From assembly GCA_933207985.1 (NCBI GenBank), contig OW240915.1, positions 106,106,008 to 106,170,007 on the forward strand: 64,000 nucleotides of DNA, in the 5' to 3' direction. The notes under the pieces were generated by a model that was not told the DNA's origin, made no database searches, and was given only the letters and a program-made list of their open reading frames with translations. The DNA comes from Pelobates cultripes. Its lineage: Eukaryota; Chordata; Amphibia; Anura; Pelobatidae. Below, one piece after another: positions 34,998-47,265 of the stretch. A program made the translations under genes and the position numbers. Position 1 is the stretch's first letter; each line of letters starts with the position of its first letter.

Positions 34998-36619
34998 CAG
35001 TTGCAAGAAAAAGTATGTGAACCCTTTGAAATGATATGGATTTCTGCACAAATTGGTCATAAAATGTGATCTGATCATCATCTAAGTCACAACAATAGAC
35101 AATCACAGTCTGCTTAAACTAATAACACACAAAGAATGAAATGTTGCCATGTTTTTATTGAACACACCATATAAACATTCACAGTGCAGGTGGAAAACGT
35201 ATGTGAACCCCTAGACTAATGACATCTCCAAGAGCTAATTGGAGTGAGATGTCAGCCAACTGGAGTCCAATCAATGAGATGAGATTGGAGGTGTTGGTTA
35301 CAGCTGCCCTTGCCCTATAAAAAATACACACCAGTTCTGGGTTTGCTTTTCACAAGAAGCATTGCCTGATGTGAATGATGCCTCGCACAAAAGAGCTCTC
35401 AGAAGACCTATGATTAAGAATTGTTGACTTGCATAAAGCTGGAAAGGGTTATAAAAGTATCTCCAAAAGCCTTGCTGTTCATCAGTCCACGGTAAGACAA
35501 ATTGTCTATAAATGGAGAAAGTTCAGCACTGCTGCTACTCTCCCTAGGAGTGGCCGTCCTGTAAAGATGACTGCAAGAGCACAGCGCAGACTGCTCAATG
35601 AGGTGAAGAAGAATCCTAGAGTGTCAGCTAAAGACTTACAAAAGTCACTGGCAAATGCTAACATCCCTGTTAGCGAATCTACAATGCGCAAAACACTAAA
35701 CAAGAATGGATTTCATGGGGGGATACCACAGAGGAAGCCACTGCTGTCCAAACAAAACATTGCTGCACCTTTACAGTTTGCACAAGAGCACCTGGATGTT
35801 CCACAGCATTACTGGCAAACTATTCTGTGGACAGATGAAACCAAAGTTGAGTTGTTTGGAAGAAACACACAACACTATGTGTGGCGAAAAAAAGGCCCAG
35901 CATACCAACATCAAAACCTCATCCCAACTGTGAAGTATGGTGGTAGGGACATCATGGTTTGGGGCTGCTTTGCTGCGTCAGGGCCTGGACGGATTGCTAT
36001 CATCGAAGGAAAAATGAATTCCCAAGTTTATCAAGACATTTTGCAGGAGAACTTAAGGCCATCTGTCTACCAGCTGAAGCTCAACAGAAGATGGGTGTTG
36101 CAACAGGACAATGACCCAAAGCATAGAAGTAAATCAACAACAGAATGGCTTAAACAGAAGAAAATACGCCTTCTGAAGTGGCCCAGTTAGAGTCCTGACC
36201 TCAACCCGAATGAGATGCTGTGACATGACCTCAAGAAAGCGATTCACACCAGACATCCCAAGAATATTGCTGAACTGAAACAGTGCTGTAAAGAGGAATG
36301 GTCAAAAATTACTCCTGACCGTTGTGCACGTCTGATCTGCAACTACAGGAAACGTTTGGTTGAAGTTATTGCTGCCAAAAAAGGTTCAACCAGTTATTAA
36401 ATCCAAGGGTTCACATACTTTTTCCACCTGCACTGTGAATGTTTACATGGTGTGTTCAATAAAAACATGGCAACATTTCATTCTTTGTGTGTTATTAGTT
36501 TAAGCAGACTGTGATTGTCTATTGTTGTGACTTGAATGATGATCAGATCACATTTTATGACCAATTTGTGCAGAAATCCATATCATTCCAAAGGGTTCAC
36601 ATACTTTTTCTTGCAACTG
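34998..36619 (+). mobile_element. Tc1-like transposon with IR/DR termini
   Basis: The ends CAGTTGCAAGAAAAAGTATG and its complement are bordered by TA (34996-34997 and 36620-36621). The terminal inverted repeats are about 210 bp. Each carries two direct repeats of AAAGTATGTGAACCC type: outer at about 35007 and 36594, inner at about 35197 and 36407. This is the IR/DR layout of vertebrate Tc1 elements such as Sleeping Beauty-type families. The arms are nearly identical, so the insertion is fairly young although the transposase has stops. Confidence 0.92.
35378..36400 (+). pseudogene. Tc1-like transposase with three stop codons
   Basis: This enzyme cuts and pastes the surrounding element by binding its terminal repeats. 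From the ATG at 35378 one frame runs to TAA 36398-36400 (340 codons, the usual Tc1 length), interrupted by stops at 35411, 36188 and 36221. Paired helix-turn-helix DNA-binding segments are visible ([19 protein letters not shown] and a later STMRKTLNKNGF). A GRP hinge (SGRPVKM) and the catalytic parts follow: WTDETKVELF (first Asp), QQDNDPKHRS (second Asp) and SPDLNPNEML (Glu). The residue before the Glu is Asn where Ile is usual. There is no frameshift, only substitutions, so decay is recent. The longest open piece is 35429-36190. Confidence 0.92.
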
Positions 36620-36621
<2 letters not shown>

Positions 36622-36653
<32 letters not shown>

Positions 36654-36656
36654 AAA
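36622..36656. repeat. (TA)n microsatellite at the Tc1 border
   Basis: An AT dinucleotide run immediately after the element. It may descend from the TA-rich target. Confidence 0.85.
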
Positions 36657-36734
36657 TAGGAGTAATAGTGTCACTTTGCCCCACAGAACATGCCATAGGC
36701 AGTTTTACCATAAACATATGCTAAGCCAGGTGCC

Positions 36735-36980
36735 CATAAAAAATACCACAGTAAGTTCGCTCATTAATAAATACCACAGTACATTTGCCAGTTAATAAAT
36801 ATCACAGTCAGTTTGGCCATTAATAAATACCACAGTAAGTTTACAATTATTAAATACCACCAAATGTTTGCCAATTAACAAATACCACAGTCAGTGTGCC
36901 CATTAATAAATATCAAATTTTTGGTGCCCATTAATAAATATCACAGTCAAGTCAGTGTGCCCATTAATAAATATTACACA
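36735..36980 (+). repeat. Minisatellite of about 26-36 bp units
   Basis: Eight or so imperfect units carry ATTAATAAATACCACAGT followed by AGTTTGCC or CAGTGTGCC. Confidence 0.8.
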
Positions 36981-37698
36981 ACATTCGGCTACTCCTGGGA
37001 AAAGTGCTGTGAACTCTTTACCTGGCTTGAACGTGCACTCAGAATACTATGTGTATACTATGTGTTCCCGGTACTAGGTTTAACAATTTAACAGAGCCAT
37101 AGAACTGTTCTTGGGAACCATTTTTCTTGCACAGCAGAGGTAAAAACAGCACAGAATCACAGAACTGCTCACAGGAGCCATTCTTCTTGCACGGCGACAC
37201 ATCCAGAACATCTGGTGGTAGCGGTATTCCTAGCACAGTGCTGTGGCACACCAGTTGCTAAACTCTAATGTATTCAATCTAAGGTTTTAAAATATTCTTA
37301 CCTAAAATACATAATATACTCCAGTACATAATATAATATACACCATCCCCCACGTAGGGAAAACCTCCCCTGCATGCATTTCTATTCATATTTAAGACTT
37401 TAATTACTATACTTAATGCAGCCTTTATGGGAGATGTGCATGGATAAATTGAAAGGTGAGCTGGGGAGAGAGAATCAAATGTCCCATACAGGGTCATGTC
37501 CCTTATTAAAATACAAACCACTGACAGCTGTCATGAGTATATATATATATATGTAATGGGAAGTTATAGAGCGTATTACTCCTAAAAGTATGTTTTATAG
37601 GAGTCTCAAGAGTCTCATGTATTTTCTGGCAAATTACCATGAACTCAGTTGCAAATGTCTTCTTATTGGAAGAAAACAACAAGCCGCTATTAAGAATT
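36981..37698. other. Non-coding DNA with a small tandem duplication
   Basis: At 37091-37198 two copies of a segment of about 60 bp (AGAACTGTTCTTGGGAACCA and AGAACTGCTCACAGGAGCCA, each followed by TTCTTGCAC) lie in tandem. Otherwise nothing recognisable. Confidence 0.5.
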
Positions 37699-39298
37699 CA
37701 GGTGATACTCAAAAAATTAGAATCTCGTGCAAAAGCTCATTTATTTCAGTAATGCAACGTAAAAGGGGAAACTAATATATTAGATAGACACATTACAAGC
37801 AAAGCAAGATAGTTCAAGCCGTGATTTGTCGTAAGTGCGATGATTATGGCTTACAGCTCATGAAAACCCCAAATCCACAATCTCAGTAAATATTACATGC
37901 AATCAATAAAACAAAGAGTGTTCATAGAACAATATCGGACCTCTGAAAAGTATAAGCATGCATATGGACTCAGTACTTGGTTTGGGCCCCTTTTGCAGCA
38001 ATTACTGCCTCAATGCGGCATAGCATGGAAGCTATCAGCCTGTGGCACTGCTGAGGTGTTATGGAAGACCAGGATGCTTTAATAGCGCCCTTCAGCTCTT
38101 CTGCATTGTTCGGTCTCATGTCTCTCATCTTTCTCTTGGCAATGCCCCATAGATTCTCTATGGGGTTCAGGTCAGGTGAGTTTGCTGGCCAATCAAGCAC
38201 AGTAATCCCATGGTCATTGAACCAGGCTTTGGTGCTTTTGGCAGTGTGGGCAGGTGCCAAGTCCTGCTGGAAAATTAAGTCAGCATCCCCATAGAGCTTG
38301 TCTGTGGAAGGAAGCATGAAGTGCTCCAATATCTCCTGGTAGATGGCTGCATTGACCCTGGACTTAATGAAGCACAGTGGACCAACACCAGCAGATGGCA
38401 TGGCTCTCCAAATCAACACAGACTGTGGAAATTTCACACTGGACTTCAAGCATCTTGCAGTGTGTGCCTCTCCATTCTTCCTCTAGACTCTGGGTCCTTG
38501 GTTTCCAAATGAGATGCAAAAGTTGCTCTCATCAGAAAAGAGGACTTTGGACCACTGAGCAACAGACCAGGTCTGTTTTTCTTTAGCCCAGGTAAGACAA
38601 TTCTGAAGTTGTTTGTTGTGCAGGAGCGGCTTGACAAGAGGAATACGACATCTGAAGCCCATGTCCAGGATCCGTCTGTTTGTGGTGGCTCTTGATGCAC
38701 TGACTCCAGCCTCAGTCCACTCTTTGTGAAAGTCCCCAACAACTTTGAATGGCCTTTTCCTGACAATCCTCTCCATGCTGTGGTCATCCCTGCTGCTTGT
38801 GCACCTTTTTCTTCCACACTTTTCCCACGTAACTTTATATTAATGTGCTTTGATACAGCACTTTGGGAACATCCAACTTCCTTCGCAATTACCTTTTGAG
38901 GCCTTCCCTCCTTATGGAGGGTGTCAGTGATGGTTTTCTGCACATCTGTCAGGTCAGCAGTCTTCCCCATGATTGTGATTTCTGCTGAACCAGACTGAGA
39001 GACCATTTAAAGGCTTAGAAACCCTTTGCAGGTGTTATGGCTTACTTAGCTGATTAGAGTGGGACACTGTGAGCCTAGAATATTGCACCTTTTCACAATA
39101 TTCTAATTTACTGAGATTGTGGATTTGGGGTTTTCATGAGCTGTAAGCCATAATCATTGTACTTATGACAAATCACGGCTTGAACTATCTTGCTTTGCAT
39201 GTAATGCGTCTAACTCATATATTACTTTCCCCTTTTATGTTGCATTACTATAATAAATGAACATTTGCACGATATTCAAATTTTTCGAGTATCACCTG
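37699..39298 (-). mobile_element. Second Tc1-like transposon, different family
   Basis: Ends CAGGTGATACTCAAAAAATT and, from the right, CAGGTGATACTCGAAAAATT. Terminal inverted repeats of about 190 bp continue through CAAGATAGTTCAAGCCGTGA, ATGATTATGGCTTACAGCTC and AATCCACAATCTCAGTAAAT. The body encodes a Tc1-type transposase on the minus strand. The flanking bases are AATT and TTTA rather than a clean TA pair, so the target duplication is lost or altered. Confidence 0.9.
37970..39006 (-). pseudogene. Tc1-like transposase with one frameshift and one stop
   Basis: The upstream frame starts at 39006 with a likely true start at the MGKTADLT methionine (about 38970). It shows a DNA-binding helix-turn-helix KVIAKEVGCSQSAVSKHI. 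A frame change near 38790 leads to a second frame with the catalytic core VLFSDESNFCISFG (first Asp). That frame is interrupted by a stop at 38483-38485 where Tc1 proteins usually have Trp, then continues with FQQDLAPAHTAKSTKAWF (second Asp) and NSPDLNPIENLWG (Glu), ending KGAQTKY at 37970. The total length of about 345 residues is normal. It is clearly a different subfamily from the transposase at 35.4 kb. Confidence 0.92.
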
Positions 39299-39303
39299 TT
39301 TAA

Positions 39304-39480
39304 GGGTTATTCACTTAAGGGAGAATTCAAAGTGAGTTCAAATAGAATTTCAAATTTAAGGTGAAAATAGCAAACTGGAAAACATTCTCTAAATCAGCTA
39401 TGCTTTAATATTTTCTAATCTGGCCTTAAATGTAAAATTCTTATTGAATTCAGTTTGAATTCTTACTATAGTAAATAATC
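39304..39480. mobile_element. Small MITE with GGGTTATT ends, copy B
   Basis: Same terminus as 27055-27175 (GGGTTATTCACTTAAG, and ATAGTAAATAATCC on the right), with inner arms AATTTCAAATTTAAGG and CCTTAAATGTAAAATT. It abuts the Tc1 element with only five bases between them. Confidence 0.55.
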
Positions 39481-39484
39481 CTGT

Positions 39485-40930
39485 ATGCATTTTAATTTCA
39501 CTTATTTTGTGTTCATTTTTTCACTCAATGCAGCTTGCATCTGCTTTTTTAATAGAAAAACATCTACCTCTGGTAAGGTGGATGAAAGGCAAGTTTCATA
39601 ATATGTTTTACATATGATATATGTGACGTTTGTTATTTTATATAAAAAACTATTTATATTTAGACATATAATTAAAATTCAATGAATAATCTATTCAGTT
39701 AAAACATAATTTCTTAATAACTAAAATGCTAACTTCTAGGTTATAAAGAAAACTATTACAAAGCAAACATGAAGATGTCCTTTAAACATGTTTGCTCTGA
39801 AGATCACATTCTTTCTGGAATCAATGCATCACATGCCAAAAGAATTCTTGAACGACTTACAAAGGATTCTTGACCTGTTTAAGCTGTACGCTAGGTCACA
39901 TTATTGATTCTAAATGAGCTAGAACTCTATTGAGATTTGCAATCACATGTTCAAAGAATTAAGAGTTTATTTATGTTGAAGGTTTATCAAAGCATAACAA
40001 GTGCTTTGTCTGGGGCGAAGAGTTAAAAGTTAAGAGGCATTCAACTTGGTTCTATGGTGATTGCTACTTTTATAGCAATTTGCCATGGCATTGCACCAGT
40101 TTTGCTCTAAAAATCTATTTGTGAGCTCAAATTAATTCTGGCTTGCATTTTTCAAGTCTGTTTGTGAAGCCAATACCATAAAATGTTCAAAGTGCAAACG
40201 GGTTTTGTAAATGATCTCTCCCAAACTCAAAATGATATTTAACTTGTTAAACCCAATTTACCTTGTCCCCTGCTTCCTTTGTTGCATCAATCTGTGTGTG
40301 ATACATTGTATATATTAAAGGCACTGTAGGAGTTGCATAAAATACCCTGCATTTTACCAGCATTTTTGCCAGATAACATTACTCAATACCTGTGTTTGGA
40401 AGGGGTATGTCCCCAAATACAAATAATTTTATTACCTATATAACATTTTTTAGAAGCTGTATTCTCAAAATTACAAGTATGTTCATATGCAAAATGTGAC
40501 CATTATTTATCACATTTTGCCAGAACTGATGTACCAAGTGTATGTGAAAAAAAATAATATTTTTTTTTTGCTTCAACTGTATTCTTTTAAAATCATAAAG
40601 GTTAAATGAAAACATATGACTAAATAGATATGCACAAGTTTTGTTTTCTTATATTATTTTAAACAGTAATTTAAACATAAATTGATGAGCATGTACTTTT
40701 TTTTTATAAAGCCTAACCATGCATCAAATATTTTAAATACATATCATACTAATTAAAAAACAAACAAAAAAACAACAACCTAGAACGTAAAAGGTTCAGG
40801 CACTTTTCACACCTACAGAATGTATGTTTAATTATAAAATATTTTACCAGGATGGATACGTTGAGATTTCTCTTGTTTTCAAGTATGCCCTGGGTCCACA
40901 AAACATTGCATTGATACAATATTACAAAAA
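39485..40930. other. Repeat-poor AT-rich DNA
   Basis: I see no gene or transposon border. 39740-40240 is less biased in composition and has no internal repeats; it is a candidate conserved non-coding stretch only on that ground. Confidence 0.4.
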
Positions 40931-40942
40931 ATACAATACACA

Positions 40943-40945
<3 letters not shown>

Positions 40946-40992
<47 letters not shown>
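40946..40992. repeat. (AT)n microsatellite
   Basis: A pure AT dinucleotide run of about 45 bp. Confidence 0.95.
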
Positions 40993-40994
<2 letters not shown>

Positions 40995-41060
40995 AAAACC
41001 AAGAGGGCTGCACTCACCTGAACATGAATACATTATAGGGTGCTGCTGGGACCAAAATAT

Positions 41061-41334
41061 ACAAAATACTGAATCCAGCGCATTCGCTTATTCACTAAAC
41101 AAAGTACCCCATTGTTGGCAGGTCCTATCCTAGCATTAGGCTGCTAGAGTAAGACCTGCCAACAATGGGGTACGTTGACGGTGTGGCAGGCTTATGCAAT
41201 ATATGATCATATAATGTAACTAAACCCCCATTATTTTTTGCCTAGGTGAGGTGTTTTTAAATAAAACTATTACAATCTCTAAGATTTGAAATCATTGTTT
41301 AGTGAATAAGTGAATGCGCTGGATTCTGTATTTT
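41061..41334. repeat. Nested inverted repeat
   Basis: The outer arms are AATACTGAATCCAGCGCATT..TTATTCACTAAAC (41065-41100) and GTTTAGTGAATAA..AATGCGCTGGATTCTGTATT (41297-41332). An inner pair, GTACCCCATTGTTGGCAGGT (41104-41123) and ACCTGCCAACAATGGGGTAC, is only about 30 bp apart. No coding sequence. It may be a MITE or a head-to-head element terminus. Confidence 0.7.
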
Positions 41335-41340
41335 ATATAT

Positions 41341-43680
41341 GACAGGTGCATTCTGTATTGAGGTGTACTGACATAGATCTCTTAAAATAGTTTAGATTGA
41401 ATGAAGACTCTTTAGTAAAGGTAAAAATGATTAAAAAAAATAAAAATAAAATAGGTTTGCAGGGTAACTCCACCCCCTTAGCCACACACCATCTTTTCAC
41501 AAAGAAACTTCCTTGTTAGATGTACACTGACAACGTAATCAGCTCAGCCAAAGATCAGTATCCTCTTATTATCTGCTATCTTTCTCCTTAGCACAGCTTT
41601 GAAATACCATAGAACTAATAAGAAGACAGAATCTGGCTGTGAGGCCACAGTTCATGACAACACAGAGTTGGTAAGTCACGGCTGCATACCTGTTTCCTAC
41701 ATGATCTCTTTCTCTATAATTTACTAAAATAAAATTAAATCAATTCAGTTCTCAGCATCTACTATTAACTAGGGATTTATAGTGAGGAACCTGCAGGTAT
41801 CCTCGTACATCAGTGGATCCCAGAATACCAGCACATGGGGTGGAGATTTATGGGTTAGAGAGATCAATTTCAACATATTCTTGGCTCTAGTTAATAGGTA
41901 ATCCTAGGATTTACTTTTGTTATTTTGTGTATTTAAAACTGTGCCTGATCACTGTTAATACATCCCAAAGCCATTTGCTTTTTTAAAATTTAAACTGTGA
42001 CACTAATTTGGAAATTTTTCACATTTCACTCCATAGTAATTTCTTAGCGAGTCCACCCATTTTGGGTCATATTTGTGCCAATTAATCTCTAAATCAGATC
42101 AATTCAAGTAATTTAAGGCAATTTTTGGTTTTATTAATTTTGAGGATTTCTTCCAAATTCTAGTACTTGATTTGCTTTGAATTAGTTAATTTTGACCTTA
42201 ATGTATTACCATTGTCTTTGTATTCACAATGTTAAATTATTCAATGGTAATTATTAACCTGTGTAATGAAAAGAGATGTATTACTTATTTCCTATTGAAA
42301 TTACTTATTTCCAATAAAATGCTGTCTCAATGTTAAATTATCATTTTTGTGTTGAACTGAGTCATTAACCTTCATTGAAGATAATAAGTCAGAGTTGTTT
42401 TGTTTATCGATGTACAATGCACTTGTCTAAGGATTATTTCTGCTTTTCTGTGCAGTGAGAGCAGTTTTTACACATTGTATACAAATTAGGTTTACGTTTT
42501 GGCTTTATGCGTTATTAAAATGTAAAACAGTCAAACTAATAATTTATTTATCAGCAAATATTTTCAGAGACACAGGAGTTGAGGATACTTTTCTAATTAG
42601 ACTTGACAGCTGAGGTGAAAAAAAAATAAGGCATTCACAAATGATAATTCTGAGCTGGTTTTAACATTGTGATGTTTTTAATCAAAATTCAGAAAAACAA
42701 TCATAAGTATCATTTTCAACTTGACTAAAATTCACCACTATCTCTCCACGAATCTGCATGCGTTGATGGTTACACGTGGGTATTCTGTGTATGCGTAATG
42801 AAGTTTTTATGTGTGGAGAATGTATGAGTGGAAACCATGTGTTTGGAAGGTTGTGTATGTGCATGAGTGCATGCATGCAAGGCTGTGTATGTAAAAGCTG
42901 GGGTTGTTTTTGGGAGCATGGGAGTCAAGGCTGTTTGTGGAAGCTAAATTAATTGATTTCAGCTTGTTATTAAGAAAAATTTTATTCTTAGAAAAGCACC
43001 TTCTGCAATGATCATTTTCTGTGAGAATGCCCGATTAATAAAAAATTAATCACTAAAAGTGATAATTCCTTCCAACTTTCATCTGATAAATCTCCAAATT
43101 TTAAGACATTTCATAACTGAACTAGTACACAAACTAGCCACCTAGCTGAGCCTTGGGACTGCATGGATAAAATGAATATTAATAACTTGAAAAAAAATGC
43201 ATTCCTTTAAAAATAATTTAAGAATATCTGTAGTTTAACATTATGATAATGAATATTGGTTATAGCTTATTAAATAGGATTCATTTCTTTTTCACTTTAT
43301 ATGTTTGCATAAAATATACACATACAACCTACCAACAGGAAGAACAAGGTATATTAGGTACACTTGGCTAATGGTGGAGATAATGAAAACAGTTATTATT
43401 ACAATACCAATGTACTAATATTTCAATATTTTAATCTTTTATCACCTTCACCATATATGCGACTGTGCTAAGTGTTTAAGACAGGGATAAGGTGAGTAAC
43501 TCTGATTGGCCTAAGGGGTGACCTCTGTAAAAACTCCCCAACATAGAGTATTTTATGCAACCAATTGATGCAGCTGGATACCTTTAAATGTTGATGTATC
43601 TGTCCTCTGACTAGTTAAAGACATGTTATATAGAGTTTATCATGGGTACAGGAACATATCCTGCAATTTGCCATGATTAC
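41341..43680. other. Repeat-poor AT-rich DNA
   Basis: More than 2 kb without a transposon boundary or convincing frame. There is a weak GTGTGTATG-rich patch near 42770-42900. Confidence 0.4.
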
Positions 43681-43681
43681 A

Positions 43682-44455
43682 TCTGTAGCGGAGGTTCCCT
43701 GGGTACCCTCGCCAAGGACCGCTTCCTAGCTGGAACAGGGGAAAACCTCATAGTTTCTGCCCCAGTTGTTGTGGCTTGACTGGGGTTCTCCTGGAGCCTC
43801 TCCATCCTGGAGCAAGATAGGTGACTGTGAAAAACGCTCCTTCCCACATACATTTGCCACGGACTCCTGGAGGAGTATGGAAGCCAGCCTTCTGCTCACA
43901 GACACTATTTAGGAGCTAACCTGCCCAGCTGCCATTAGTAGCTTTCCCTGGGTGCTACCTAATAGCCAGATGGAGCACCCCGTATTGTGGCCGCCGAAGC
44001 TCCCGAAAGTTGACCGGCAAAAGAGCCAATCGCCCTAGGAACTATTTTGGGCATAGGACCACGTGAGCAGCCATTTAGAACTTTAAAATGGTGGCGTTTC
44101 CCCTACACTGCATGGATCTGAGCACTATTTGGAGAACTTGGGCACTCACACCAGGGCTATTTGTGGATGTATTATTTGTGGGGTTATTTTATGTTTTTAT
44201 GATGTGTTGGGGGTACTTTTCTGATTTTTATATTTTTGTGTTTGGCTCTCTGGGAGATAATTAGCATACCAGTCTTTAACGCAATTATCTCCCAGGCCCA
44301 GAGATTCCATGGAGGGGCTTGTGCTGAATACAAAAGAGACCCCTTGCTGGGGTCTGTGCATAAAAGGCAGAGTTTGGCCCATTAAAATCAGTTGTATTCC
44401 CAGAACTATGTATCGTCTAGTTACTGGGAGGAGAAAGGGCTAATCACTATTCTGC
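43682..44455 (+). mobile_element. Retroviral-type LTR, family unknown
   Basis: Begins TGTAGCGGAGGTTCCCTGGG in a GC-richer stretch that differs from the flanks. It has a GCATAAAAGGC TATA-like box near 44359, an ATTAAA polyadenylation-type signal about 25 bp later, and an inverted pair GGGAGATAATTAGC..GCAATTATCTCCC around 44250-44295. No coding region follows. The right border is not certain, and no target duplication was found. Confidence 0.45.
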
Positions 44456-45112
44456 ACCTTATATATGGATATATCACTGTGTTTTAAAGAGATTGCCTAG
44501 AACAACAATAGTTTATTATACTAGTTTAAGTAGATCTGTAACTGTGTTAATGAAGGCATTTAAATGGCAAATGATTAGGCAATATAGTTGATCTCTGTGG
44601 AGGTGTTTTAGTACCATGTATATGTGCTAACAGCAGTGATTAAATATATAATAAAAGCTAATCATGCTGTTCATTCTACTACATTGTTTGTCTGTTTTTT
44701 TTCCATTCCTTTCAGAGACTTTGAATTGAACTTCACTTCTACGGAGAAAAAGAATCAGATATTGGAAAATATTCTTTAGCAGTGACCTTGCAAGCAATTC
44801 CATTACAGCCAAACATAGCCTGGGGTCCTGATATGTTTTCTAGTTATTTCAGTATTACATTAATATGGAACTCACAAACATACACGCTGTCATTCCAATA
44901 TGAAGTTAAATGTGCAAGTGCAAAAAATCTGTATATTTAAGGTATTTGAAAGCATTTCTTCGTTTTCTAAGCAAAAATAAGAAAATGTGCCTGTGTGATC
45001 ACTGTTCCTTGTTACATCAGTATTCAAATATTCTAGGCTATTTTGCAATATTGCGTTCTAAGGAAATACAATATTTTATTCAACAACTACAACTTTTGTG
45101 TCACTATAACCC
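44456..45112. other. Non-coding DNA
   Basis: Nothing recognisable. Confidence 0.45.
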
Positions 45113-45282
45113 ACTCCCTCTATCATGTAAGCTCATTGAGCAGGGCCCTCAATCTCTCTGTTACTGCATGTCCAACTCGTCTGGTTACAAATACGTGTCT
45201 GTTAGTCCACCCACTGTACAGCACTGCGGAACTTGTTGGTGCTTAATAGATATTAATAATAATAATAATAATAATAAATTAA
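45113..45282 (+). mobile_element. L2 LINE 3' tail fragment
   Basis: CATGTAAGCTCATTGAGCAG, GTACAGCACTGCGGAACTTG, TTGGTGCTTAATAGATATT and an AATAATAAT run reproduce the L2 3' end in order. No coding part is attached. Confidence 0.8.
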
Positions 45283-45847
45283 TTATAACACATTTAGCAC
45301 TGGTTTCTTAAATATGTTACGCAAAATTGGGGTTCATTTTGATTCTGGATTATCGTTCCTTTGCAAGAATGTCTGTCGTACCTTCAGCATACAATTTTAA
45401 TATTTGTTTTTACATAGATCATAAATTAGTTGTTTTTTTAGTTCCTTGTTTTCTAATCTGGCAACATATTGTAGCCTAGATTTCTGGAGCTGGTTCATAT
45501 AATATTTATGTGCTTAATATGCTGCATAATGAAAACAAGTTTCACGGTTTATTTATTTGTTTGTTGCTCTGTGCTGGCATTCTTCTTTTTGTTATTTGTT
45601 TTATTGAACCATACTGATTTAAATTATATTTTGTTTGGATAATGTAGGGAATTGCTACATAAATTATTCTTTTTTTCCCCACAAGATTATTTTCTCTTCT
45701 AATATATATAATCTGTAACAAATAAAACAGTTTTAATATCTCAGTATATAATGAGTTTTAGAGTGTCCTGAAGATGTTGCTATGGTTTACATAGTTTGTA
45801 TTTTTGTCCTCTATATCTAGAAAAGGGAACACTCACACAAACCATTT
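45283..45847. other. Non-coding DNA
   Basis: Nothing recognisable. Confidence 0.45.
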
Positions 45848-46500
45848 TAACCCCTTAAGGACTGAGCCAAATGTACACGTTGTGATCAAAACACAACGTA
45901 AACAAAACCTGGAATTTGCGCTAAATGTCTGTTCAGGCGTAATTCACCTCTTTCATATTATGTGCACCCACACTTATATATCATTGTATTCAGGGGAAAC
46001 AGGGCTTTCATTTAACATCAAATATTTAGGTATGAAACATAATTTAATATGAATAAAATATAAAAAAATGGGAGAAAATAAGAATATTTAAAAAATGTAG
46101 TTCTATGTGACATTTTAACTGTGAATGTCATAATACTGTTTGCTTTTACTGCAATAAAATATACATATTTGTATTCAGTGAGGTCTCACGTGTAAAACAG
46201 TACCCCCTATGTACAGGTTTTATGGTGTTATGGGAAGTTACAGGGTCAAATATGGTATGTAACCTTTTTTTTCACATTGAAATTCGCCATATTGTTTATG
46301 TTGCCTTTGAGACCGTATGGTAGCCCAGGAATGAGAATTACCCCCATGATGGCATACCATCTGCAATAGTAGACAAGCCAAGGTATTTCAAATGGAGTAT
46401 GTACAGTCCTTTTTAGTAGCCACTTGGTCACAAACACTGGCCAAAGTTAGTGTTTTTATTTGTTTGTGTGTGAAAAATGCAAAAAACTAATTTGAATGCC
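45848..46500. mobile_element. Fragment of a TTAACCCCTTAAGGAC-ended DNA transposon
   Basis: TTAACCCCTTAAGGACTGAG is a terminus I associate with abundant non-autonomous TTAA-target transposons (piggyBac or Kolobok type) of frogs. The following 650 bp is non-coding. The matching right end is not found before the hAT MITE at 46699, so the copy is truncated. Confidence 0.4.
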
Positions 46501-46698
46501 AATTTTGGCCAGGGTCTGCCACTGGCCTGCTATTGTGGCTTAGCATTACTTGCAGAGCAAAAACCAAGAAAGTTATGGTGGGAAATCCTTTGCAGTAGTA
46601 ACATCACAGCAAATTTGAGATTTCTTTTGGAAAAGCAAGTCATATGCTGTGCAGATCTGTGTTTAACAATGTATTGAATATATATAGATAGTCTAGGT

Positions 46699-46835
46699 CA
46701 GGGGTGTCAAACATGCGGCCCCCCAGATGTTGCTAAACTACAACTCCCATGATTCCATGGCTATCTGTTTAATTGAAAGAATCATGGGAGTTGTAGTTCA
46801 GCAACATCTGGGGGGCCGCATGTTTGACAACCCTG
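46699..46835. mobile_element. Young hAT MITE with a perfect 8 bp duplication
   Basis: 137 bp. CAGGGGTGTCAAACATGCGG on the left matches CAGGGTTGTCAAACATGCGG read from the right, and the arms continue through CAGATGTTGCT and ACTACAACTCCCATGATTC to a short loop. The flanks are identical 8-mers, GTCTAGGT at 46691-46698 and 46836-46843. The CAGGGGTGTC terminus is a hAT signature. Confidence 0.92.
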
Positions 46836-47189
46836 GTCTAGGTGATAAGGTTGGATAGCTCTAGCCATTTCTTTGGATAGCCTCGTAGTTATGGAGAGTT
46901 ATTAACACGGCTGGTTTTGGAGTGGGGTTTAGCTGCCATTATTTTTACTGTGGGGTTATGTCTCTATTCAACTAGATGCACGTCTACTCCCACTACTCTA
47001 TCTGAGAGGTCTTATACATAGAACCCCACTGGCTATTACCTATCTCTGACTATCTTTTCACCTACTGTTCTACACAGGCTACACGTTCTGTATGTAACTG
47101 ATATCCTGAGCACCTCGGACATTTTGCTCTTCTCAGGCTATGCTATACATATTGTTTTGTGCATACAGCACACTTAGGTTTTATTTAGG

Positions 47190-47265
47190 GATTTTTTAGC
47201 ACCCTCAGGGCACTATAGTGTCAGGAAAACCACTTTGTTTTCCTGACACTATAGTGATCCTTTAA
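47190..47265. mobile_element. T2/Kolobok-like MITE end fragment
   Basis: The terminal hairpin GTGTCAGGAAAACC/TTTTCCTGACAC followed by TATAGTGATCCTTTAA is the left end of the T2-like MITEs seen here, in inverse orientation. The rest of the element is missing. Confidence 0.7.
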
